Assembly: GCA_003254905.1 (NCBI GenBank)
Contig: QANU01084768.1
Span: forward strand, 509 to 64,508
Direction of reading: 5' to 3'
DNA length: 64,000 nucleotides
Source of the DNA: Nissolia schottii
Taxonomy: Eukaryota; Streptophyta; Magnoliopsida; Fabales; Fabaceae
Under the pieces are notes generated by a model. It searched no databases and had not been told where the DNA came from. It worked only from the letters and a program-made list of their open reading frames with translations. Numbering within the stretch: the stretch's first letter is position 1; each line of letters opens with the position of its first letter. This document shows positions 54,348 to 64,000 of the stretch, piece after piece. A program made the translations under genes and the position numbers.

Positions 54348-57300
54348 CTATCTTGCAGTAGGCTGTGCCATGGCTTCATCAATTGACAGGAAGTTCTCAG
54401 TTGCAACCAGATCCATAGAACCCATGTGGATAGAGTTTCTCGACATCTCGTCCGAATTGCCTTTGGAATCTCTCTCGATCGTGATTGCATCTTGGATCTC
54501 CTTGAGAACTTCTGAAATTGATGGCCGCATGTGTCCATGTGGTTGAACACACATCAAAGCTTTCTCTGCTATTTTCCACATTGATTGTAGGTCATAGTTT
54601 TTTCTTAGCGCGGGATCAATAATGCCTTGTATATCTCCACTCTCAATGTGTAATTTAGCCTGAAAACATTCAATAAATGCAACCTAAATTTAGGATACAT
54701 AAATATAATTCAACATCATATGGAAGTTATTCGCATCTGTGTCGTTCAGTAAAAGAATAGACGCACCAAATGAATTATGTCTTCTCTTACTGCCTATATA
54801 AATTTATTCCGCACATTGTAAAATTAAAATATTGTACAAACTATTTCAAAGAAAATACAAAAGCATCTTAGAGTTATAAGCTTCCGTTAAGATCCAAAGT
54901 CCAAAATTCAATGTCTGCAGAGAAATCAAAACTCACCCACTGAACTATGTTTCGGCAATTAGCACCAAAGCTGTCATTTGATATTGCTTCTTGACCAGAT
55001 ATGAGTTCAAGAAGAATTACACCAAAACTATAAATATCACTCTTATCAGTCAGCTGCTGAGAAATATAGTACCTGTTATGGGGAAGATATAATGTTGAGC
55101 ACAGACAATTGTTTAAGGAAACACACAAAATCACGAAAAATGGATTAAGGCCTTACTCAGGATCCAGATATCCTACTGTCCCCCGAACTATGCTAGAAAC
55201 ATGGGAGACTCCATCAACAGCAAGTTTGGAAAGACCAAAATCCGAAACCTTTGCTCTCATGTGCTTGTCAAGAAGAATATTGCTACTTTTTAAGTCTCTG
55301 TGTATGACAGCAGGAACACATCCTGTGTGAAGATATTCAATCCCTGAACAAGCATGAGAAAAATACAATCAATACATTGTGGTCTATATATAATATACTT
55401 CAATCAGAGAACATTTTAAATGATGAAATTAGGGCCGTGAACCTTTGGCAGCATCTTCTGCAATCTCAAGGCGCATAATCCAATTCATGCACCGTCCATG
55501 TGTTAATGGGCCTACAAGAAGGTTAGGCATAATTGAGCACATAAATTTCTGCATGTTGATTTAAATCATGAAGGCTTACCATAAAGATGTTCTTTGAGCG
55601 TCCCATTATGCATGTACTCATAAATAAGTATACTATTCCCTCCTTCACGGCAATACCCAAGAAGCTGTACCAAGTTTCTGTGATGGATTCTTGAAAGAAG
55701 AGTCACCTGCATCAAACAAAAATATACCTACAATGTGAATAAATGCTCAATGCCAAATTGCCAACAGAATTTATTGAGAATGTCAGAAACTAGATTTATC
55801 TCTTTTAAGCTTCATTTAGAACCCAAATGAGGAGGGAAAGAAATGTTAGAATACTGAAAGAGGTTTATAAAAAGGTTACCTCATTGGAGAACTCTCGTTT
55901 TCCTTGATATGAATTACTGGTTAGAACTTTAACTGCTATCTCTTTCCCGTCTTGTAGTTTTCCATAGTAAACATCTCCAAAGCCTCCCGAACCAATTTTT
56001 TTCTCGAAGTTATTTGTAGAATTTTCAATTTCAGAATAACTGAAGCAGTGAGCAGCATCTGCAGGTCCTTCGCCCTTGGAAGAACCCAGACTTTGAGAAG
56101 GGAGAGGAACAAGATGATCTATAAAGAATGTAACCAAACAAATCATGTTCTACCGTCTCAAATCTCAGAAAGGGATAATATGTAATTTTGATTCATAATC
56201 TTACCTTTCTCATGATATCTTCTCTTTCCTTTACCCATAGACCAGCAAGACACGATAGTCGCCAGAAGTAGAACTGTAGCTCCAACAGCTGAACCTATGA
56301 TCACAAACGTGTGTGTCTTCTTTCTGCTTCTTTTATGAAGATTAATGTTTCCAGAGTACCTGTTGAAGATCAACAGCACTATGCAGATTAGTTCATAGAT
56401 TCATCAGCAATGCTAAGGAGAACGATGCATCGTGGTTGGTCCAATGACATGGAAGAAAGCACAACTAATATAAAGGAAATACAAAATTCCAACAAGAAAA
56501 ATTACGTGTAGGAATGTTTGCTTTTTCCTTGTTGTAAAGCAACCATTTTATTTCAGTGTAACAAATATTAAGACACTGCATCAATACATGCAAAGTTCAA
56601 AATCACAAAGACAATAATAATTGAAAATTGAACAACACAGTACATTCTAACAAAACTTGATTTGCAATGGCAAAAACTCTCACTGCCTGCCTTGCCTGAC
56701 TATGTATTCAATATATAGATAAAATTACAAAGTTCATTGGCAGAAATCTAGGTTAATTTCTAGGAATCCTTAGGTTATTTCTGTCTAGGCTTATTTATAG
56801 GGATTGCTAGGCTGATTTTAATCTATGTAAGGAAATATAATATATGCAATAACAACTATACATAATATAGAAATTATATACAGTAATACGTTGTCCATCA
56901 TATCTTGTGTACATATTCATCAATATCTCCTTAAATGCAACATGCCAATAATTTTCTCTACTTCTGCATGCGCAATGCTGCATTTTTTAAAGTTTAACAA
57001 GTGAAAACAATACTCACTTCAAGACCAAATCTTTATTCAGAAGATCTGAAGGTACTGTTCCAGATAACATGTTATTTTGCACATACCTGCAACCATTATA
57101 AGCATTAACTATAATGTATCAAAATCAAATGAATATGAAGCAAAGCAATTTGAATAGTGTTAAACATTGACTGAATGATACTCATTGTTGTGAGACAAAT
57201 ATATATGCTATTGTTAAGTTCATAATTGGATGTATCAGAAGTATAACAATTTCCAATTTGATCAAAATACTGTTATGTAAATTCCAGATATCTTACAGTT

Positions 57301-60300
57301 CCCTTAGATTTGGAAGGTTCACCAAAGAGGCTGGGAGCGGACCTGTTAAATGATTGTTCTCAAGATGACTGAAAGAGGAAAAGGTGGTTGTTAGCTGAAA
57401 ACTAACTAAGCATGATTAAGGGAAGAACTTAACAATAATTACACGATCTTTAAGTCCATGCATCCAGTAAAATCTGGTATTGAGCCAGTCAACATATTTC
57501 CATCAAGCCATCTGCATCCATGAATAAAATCATTCCGCAAGCAACAACATTAATTTGATGGGCCAACCATGAGGCATCAGTAGCTTCATTGCAGCAAAAT
57601 TAAAAGCAATATAAAACTTACAGTTCTACAAGACCAGTCAATTTGGTGATTTCCGAAGGAATATCGTCTGTCAAGTTCTTACTAGACAATAAACTGCATC
57701 ACCAGGAACACAAACTAACTGTTATCAGATCACATGAACTTTTGTTTCAATACACTAATTGAACATTCTTTATAAGTAACTAGCTGGCTGTTCTTTTATT
57801 ATCTTCTTTTCTTTGGGGGGAGTAGGGAGTGGTGGTGGCTGAGCTATGATCTGGTGATGAAAATGAATCCACATATAGACAAAATCAAAACCTCAAAAAA
57901 GATAAACCTTTACATTGAAACTATCCTTGGCTGTGGATCTGGACTACAGTGAACCCATGACCATGGAGCAGGTAAACAAGGGTCACCCCCTTCTTGTGCC
58001 CAGTCTGCTGAATAGTGTGAAAGTACACTAGATATAGCTTCACCTGCAAACCATCTCCAAGTACTAAATAAACTATGGCTATTCAAAAAAGATTTAATGG
58101 AATTGAAATTGACATGGTTATTAAACCGGTACTCTACAGTTACAAGATAGCCAAACAATATATCACGTGGTACAAGTATAACTAACCATCAGGAGAGCCA
58201 TCACTTTTCTCCAAATACTTATTTATCTCCATGGCATTTAGAAGAGGGCCCCTGGAAGAATCAGATGTCTTGCCAAATCTAAAAGAAAGCACAAAGGGTA
58301 GGGATAAATTGGAATATCCTGGTTCATAAAGGCGATACTTTCCTTGAGCATTTTCTTCGATATTTACCACAGCCTTGCTGATATCAGGATGACCTGGAAG
58401 TACTAGCCTGAATTTTCTGGATTCAGTTGGAGCCAAATCTTCAATCTCAGAAAAATAGGTGAATGCCCAACCAATACCAGGAAAACCATCCAAGTTTAAC
58501 CGGTAAGTTAGAGATCCATTTGTACCCACTACGGCTGTCTGCATTACTTTCATTGGTGGAATTTCATCTCTATTAACATCAATTGATACATTGGTGGAAA
58601 TTTTCTGAGTTCCAGCAGCAACATCAACAAGATAATTTGCTTTCTTGATAGAATCTGACTGCCATATTCTATCAAATGGATCATCAGGGTACCTGATATG
58701 GCAGTAACATACACTTCATAAGTGAAAAGAAACTGCGTCAAAACCACTGGAGGTGCTAACATTAACTACACAGTACACACATTCATCCCCAGAAATATTA
58801 TATCTGGGATGTAGTTCTCTGTTGTGAGGAAAGTTACAAAAATTTGATATTTGCGACTTAAAATGAACATAAAAGATGACCATGAGCATGTGTTAGTCTG
58901 TGTGCACACAAACCAAAAGTATCATAAATGCTAAAAGAAATGGATCCCCTGCATCAGGATTTCAATACAGTGACTTCATAATACTACACGTGTTTTGTTA
59001 TGTGATAGAGAAGAGAGTATTTAGAGGATTAATTTGTAAAAGAGTAGATAGTGTTGGCACAATACCTGACAGGAGCATCGCTCTCAGCACCAAAATTTAT
59101 CCTTGCAGAGACACTGAGGTAAAATCGCTCCTCATATTCAGTATAATAAACCGAACCATTGAATTGCCGTAGTTCAAGCGTAGAAATAAATGGCTGCCCA
59201 GTTGTTGCGTTTGATAAACATACACTAACTGCAGGATTTGTAGCCAAAAATATAAGCTCTATCACTTCAATAGTGTTAGCATCAGATATAACAATAGTAG
59301 ACCAATGAGTAGCCCCGACAGAAATGTCAAATTTTGGATAAACATTGTTATCATCAAAGTTCCCATACAAGAATGTCGCCCTCAGTAGGTATCTTGTCCT
59401 ACTGACAACATCAAGTGTGTAGCAGTATTTCCTGGAATCAGCAGGAAAGTGTCGTAGTGTTGTGTATTGCTTCCGCATTTCATTGGCAACTGATATATTG
59501 CTTATTTCTCCATAAGTCAGTTTATCATCAGGAGTCCATTCAAGGCCAATTTCATCAGTGAAATTTTCATTTCCTCCGCAGTCCAAACTTATGAAACCTG
59601 CTTAACATGACATATTTTGTCACAACGATACATGAAAAGAACTAGATGCATATACAGTTCTAAACTCTAATAGGAAAACATTACTAATGGAGTTCAATCA
59701 TGTTAAGATTATGCAGATAATGCAGAAGATTAATTGTTAGGAAGAAGTCAAAGAGTTGAGACAAATGGAAATGCTTGTTAAACGGTAATAATTTAAAAGA
59801 ATTTTGGAAAAAGAAATAAGCATAGTAATAATGTAAAGATTCATTAAACCATCATAAAACATGTAAAGATTCATTTAGTTCCTATTAGGATCTACAAGCC
59901 CATGCGGGTTCCAAGAACCAAATAATCTTCATAAAAGAAGGATTGTTTATCATAACTAATGCTTAACCACAGTTTCAATTTGGCATTAAAATCGGCATTC
60001 AATCACTGTTAATTAAGTTACATATATCTTGCTAGCTACAAATGTAAAACCTCTAAAAACAATATTATTGAATGTTCCAGCACACTCCCTTGCACAGAAA
60101 ACAATTAAACATTGACTTGATATTGGAATTCTAAGCACCTAATTCATGTAGCTAGAGCCATCCAAGTAAAACTGAAAACACACGAATCAACAACATCAAA
60201 GCTGAATTTCAGTGTTCTATTATTTTGTTTATGCATGGATTACGCCACAAGATTTCCATGGTAAAGTGGAAAAAGATTTAAGAACTGAGAGAGAAAATAA

Positions 60301-60617
60301 TTTCCCAAGTAATTTCCAAGAAGGAAAAAAAAAAAGAACTCTTTAGGGAACAATTTGGACCCAAAAAAAAAAANNNNNNNNNNNNNNNNNNNNNNNNNNN
60401 NNNNNNNNNNNNNNNNNNNNNNNNNNNNNNNNNNNNNNNNNNNNNNNNNNNNNNNNNNNNNNNNNNNNNNNNNNNNNNNNNNNNNNNNNNNNNNNNNAGA
60501 AGAAGGAGAAGAAGAAGAAGGGTAGTTACTTGGCATCGGGGCTGAGGAGAGAGGCAAGAGGAGTAGCAGAATGAGTGTGAGAGAGTAGCACAGGAAGAAG
60601 GGAAGCCTACCCTCCAT
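54348..60617 (-). CDS. Malectin-like LRR receptor kinase (At1g67720-like)
   Basis: Fifteen exons on the minus strand: 60617-60530, 59597-59066, 58692-58187, 58043-57914, 57693-57622, 57511-57443, 57368-57297, 57086-57018, 56359-56205, 56118-55880, 55706-55580, 55511-55443, 55343-55157, 55072-54937 and 54659-54348. They sum to 2763 nt, 920 aa, with GT-AG borders and matching phases. Order: signal peptide ([20 protein letters not shown]), malectin-like domain ([15 protein letters not shown] to about residue 370), short LRRs on 69/72-nt exons ([38 protein letters not shown]), TM segment ([19 protein letters not shown]), then a kinase with [28 protein letters not shown] and [11 protein letters not shown]. 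It is therefore an RD-type Ser/Thr kinase with all key residues. It should sit in the plasma membrane and pass an outside signal inward; the ligand is unknown. Length fits LRR-I-type homologs such as At1g67720. It looks intact. Confidence 0.95.
60374..60497. other. Assembly gap (124 N) in intron 1 of the receptor kinase
   Basis: The gap lies between a poly-A stretch and an AAG-rich stretch, both in intron 1 (59598-60529). It does not touch the coding exons. Confidence 0.95.
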
Positions 60618-61360
60618 TTTTCTTCTCTGTTAAGCTTTACTGTTACCGAAAACACCAAACCATGAAGAAAGAAAGAAAGTGATTTATAAAGTGATTTAGA
60701 AAGAAAGAAAGTGAACTCAGCAGAGAGAGAAAAAGGGGACCAGTGCCAGGGTGTGCCCCCAAGTTGTCACAAAAACTGATAATAATGCGCTCTCTCTAAG
60801 TTAATCGGGGCTGAGTTAATCGGCAATCGGTAAATAAATAAATGAAGAGTGACATCCAAAATTTTAAAAAAAAAAAAATTAAAAAAAAAAACAAAACAAT
60901 CGAATGGTCAATATATCCCTGCGCTCTCTCTAACTGGTTATTTTTTTAATATTTAAAATAAGGTTTATTGTTGCAATTAAACTACATTCAATTAAATATT
61001 AATAAATACGTAAAAAAATGTAATTTTTTTATTTATTATTTAAAAAATTATGCATATAATTTTTATGTTTATTTAATAACAAAATTTACATTATTATCTA
61101 AATAAATTTTTAATATATATATATATAATTTTTAAATGATTAAAAAATTACTTAATGTAATAAAATTTAATTAATTAAAAATAAAAAATTATACTATTAA
61201 TAAACAAAAATTAAACTCATAATTTAATTGATATTAAAAAAATTGTGTTATCAACATATAATAATTGAACTTGTGTCACAAAAAATGAGAGTGTAGGGTA
61301 GGGTGACACTGGAAAAATAAAATAAAAACAACCAACAAGATTGTCAAACTCTAGAGTTTA
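60618..61360 (-). promoter_or_regulatory. Upstream region of the receptor kinase gene
   Basis: The part next to the ATG (60618-60780) has GAAA and GAGA repeats, on the coding strand a CT/TTTC-rich leader as in many plant 5' UTRs. Farther out (60840-61320) the sequence is very AT-rich without genes. No defined promoter element was identified. Confidence 0.45.
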
Positions 61361-64000
61361 TGTAACATCCCAGATTTTTCTCTTACAAAGATTTCGCGTA
61401 ATAAATAAATGTAAGTTAATTATTAAGACTGAAAAATTAAATTATTAAATTTAATTCCTAAAAATATCCGTCAAAATAGTGATTTCCCAATCTCGCGAGA
61501 TTTTCACGAGATTTGGGTCGATTGGGGTCATTACTGAAATTTAATTAATACTCAAAGGAATTCATAAAATACACTAACCTAAAAATAAATTCAAGAATAC
61601 CTCAACCGGAATTAAACTACTAATAAGAAAAATTAGTAGATCACGATGATACATCCAAAATATTTTTCAGATAACCATAAGCAAAACACTAAGACTTTAA
61701 ACGATAAAACGCAATCAAATATCATCAAAATTCACTACATGGCCATGACCATTGTCCAAGTCTAAGGATGCCCACTGCCAGCAAAGAAAGGAGAAAAAAA
61801 AAAAGAGAAAAAAAAACGTGAAGAAAGAAAATGGGATAAGGTTAATAGATATTTATAGTATAATAATAATATAAATAATATAATATAATAATACATATAT
61901 ATTAATTAAGCAAGGAAGGTGGGTGAGCTGCCCATAAATAGGCATGCCCTGAAGCATTTGTGCTTCAGTTCCTTTCGTTCTGTTCGTCTCTCTTTCTCTG
62001 TTGGTGCCGTTTGTGCCCTGCTGATGTGATGCTGGACGCCAAAAAAATAGTAGGATCATCATGGAAGTATTCATGGAATTTTTTTCTTCACTTCTATTGT
62101 TTACAAACTGGATTTGGAGGTGGGTAACCCTAAATCTACTATCTATGTGATTTTGTTATGCTATTTTATGTGTTGTTATTTGAGAAACTGACTTAGAAAA
62201 TATTATGTAGAAAATATAGAAATAATGATGTGAAGATGATTTTATGAAATTTTGAAGTTAGAAAAATATAACGATATGTGTTGGAACAGTGTAAGGAAGC
62301 CTCAGTTGGGTATGTGCAACTGGTGCAACTTTTTGTATACTATTCATAATGTATTATATGTTAATCTTGAGTGTGTATTGTATAGTTAGCTTTGATTTAT
62401 ATGGATGATTTTATCAAACCGTCTGTTTTAAATAAAGATGATTTTATAATGTAAAATATAACTAAATGTTGTTTTATTATTCAAGACAATTAGTCTATGC
62501 TGTTTCTACTATTTAGTACTTTTACTATCGTTGCTTATTATGTTATATTGCTAACATTTTTTTATGCTATATATTTTCTAGTCCTTAATTCTTACTTATA
62601 TTTTATTAACATATTTATCTGTATATTAAAACATATTGAACTATTTGCAAGATAGAGAAATATTTAAACATAATTTATGATGTCATATCAAAGTAGTATA
62701 CTAAATCATTTGCTAAGATACTACAGCTACTGTTAGTATAATTTGATATATTAATATAGTACATAAAATTATTAACCATCATTTCGTGATATTTTCTATA
62801 AAGCAATAATGATAATTTTAAAGATTGTAATAACTATGTAATTATGGGTTATGCTTCTAATAGCATGCATTATGAGGATTCGGCCGTCATTATGAGTTAG
62901 GACGATCGTAGATAACTAGATGTCATCACCTAATTCTATAAGAAGAGCATAATCGAACCTTAGGGAACCATGATATCTAAAGAAGGATTCCGACCACAAG
63001 GGTCTGGTATGCCTTAGCAGTTAGTATGTAGTTATATGATAGGCAATCCCTCTCTTGGCACGTCTACGGACATGCCCCTCACCAGTCCAACAAGATGGAT
63101 TGGTCAATGGTGTTAAAAGAAAAGAAGGGCAAGAAAGAAAGAAATGAAAAGAAAGAATGAAAGAAAGAAAGAAATGATAAATGATGAGGGTGACGTCACA
63201 CCTAAGCTATGATGATGATGTAATGATGACGATAAGTGAGTCCACGCTTGGCTGCGTCGCAAGGGCCAGCCCCTCACCATCCCACTAGATGGATGGTTAT
63301 CTCTATTGATGTGCGATAATGACCCTAGTTGCATTGGTGGATCGCAACCATCCAGGTTAGAGCGCTGCCTGATCGTCATCAATAGAGAGTTAGAAGCAGG
63401 TTGTAACTGGAAGGCCACGGTTACAAGAGTGGAAGGACTCGAGAGCACAAAGATGATAAAGAATGAGAAGAAGGATGCTAACCCGGGTGAGCTGGTATGC
63501 GTAAGAGACCCTCAGTTTCCCCCATGCATAAGACCTATGATAAATGAATATGTGATGAATGAATATGTGATGCATAAGTATATGATGAGTAATTGTATGT
63601 AAGTCTATGTGTTAAGTAAGTACCGTCAAGAGAATGCTCGAGACGGCCTATATATATACTCGAAGGAAGTTAATAAGCATGAGAACCTAGATAAGAAAGA
63701 CTAGATGCCCGGATCATCTAGTAAAGTAGATAAAGCCATTCAGGACCTAGACAAAGATAATAATCAGTAGGGACTTAGTATACATGAACACCTAGAGATC
63801 TCCTGAGTGGCCTAGAAGAAAACGGAGTAATGAAACGATAGGTAATGCTAGGGACTCCCACTGAGGACGAAGAGTTCTCACCCTCACTCCTTATGGGTCC
63901 AGGCATGCAAAGCGAATGGATTGACGAGCGAGATGCGTGATAGGCGACGCACGATTGCGACAGGACAGTTCCAAGACCGGAGCACAGTGACGATGTTCGC
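61361..64000 (+). mobile_element. Long gypsy-type LTR-like sequence, runs off the window
   Basis: It starts TGTAACATCCCAGATTTTTC, a start typical of chromovirus (Tekay/Del-type) LTRs. A TATA-like CCCATAAATAGGC lies at 61931, followed by a T/C-rich leader. Farther on there are repeated units (GCCCCTCACCA...AGATGGAT near 63073 and 63268), GAAA microsatellites (63118-63175) and a tandem GATGAATGAATATGT (63537-63570). No retrotransposon protein is reached. The group assignment rests on the terminus and general appearance. Confidence 0.5.

Noticed and set aside
58900-59172. Plus-strand frame opposite the receptor kinase exon 2
   Set aside because: It is a shadow of the malectin-like domain on the minus strand.
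63306-63602. 98-codon plus-strand frame in the right-hand LTR-like sequence
   Set aside because: It ends in tandem-repeat sequence (NEYVMNEYVMHKYMM) and has no protein-like domain.

Overview
This is nuclear DNA from a flowering plant, most likely a legume. I infer the legume assignment from the NPF, NF-YB and receptor-kinase sequences and from the repeat types; I ran no search. The window is AT-rich, its genes are intron-split, and much of it is transposable-element DNA. It also holds assembly gaps: single n at 5793, 27163 and 28365, and N runs at 32464-33003 and 60374-60497.

Left part (1-40209): a segmental duplication of about 10 kb. Copy 1 is about 13-9670 and copy 2 about 30216-40209, in the same orientation and roughly 30 kb apart. 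Each copy carries an NPF5.2/PTR3-like proton-coupled peptide/nitrate-family transporter gene. Both show the last three exons of the family's usual four-exon layout, but no recognisable first exon lies in the window. Copy-specific insertions mark events since the duplication: a tRNA-derived SINE in copy 1, and a hAT-like MITE and a small LTR-like insertion in copy 2.

Between the copies lies one minus-strand FAR1/MULE-transposase-like pseudogene (24467 down to 9364). Two LTR retrotransposons split it into three pieces: a coding-poor, copia-like element (10165-about 16455) and a non-autonomous Athila-like Ty3 element (16985-23747). The Athila-like element has about 1.56-kb LTRs, a perfect 5-bp target duplication, a tRNA-Asp-type primer site, a polypurine tract and only a broken gag. 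The right edge of duplication copy 2 falls inside the same FAR1 sequence. From 24970 to 28364 a 1.2-kb sequence occurs twice, the second time bounded by single n, which is probably an assembly artefact.

Middle part (40210-49975): repeat-derived DNA. It holds a microsatellite, remnants of an acidic coding region, a non-autonomous CACTA-like element (42493-about 47048) with subterminal repeats, a small foldback element, and a gypsy-type LTR-like segment ending just before the NF-YB promoter.

Right part (49976-61360): two ordinary host genes facing tail to tail. One encodes an NF-YB histone-fold transcription factor (plus strand; 174 aa; the model needs a 6-nt microexon). The other encodes a malectin-like LRR receptor kinase (minus strand; 15 exons, 920 aa, At1g67720-like). 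From 61361 to the end a long LTR-like sequence begins with TGTAACATCCCA. The reverse complement of that same 12-mer is found at positions 1-12, so one retrotransposon family probably flanks the window on both sides. No CRISPR array, rRNA gene or independent tRNA gene was seen.
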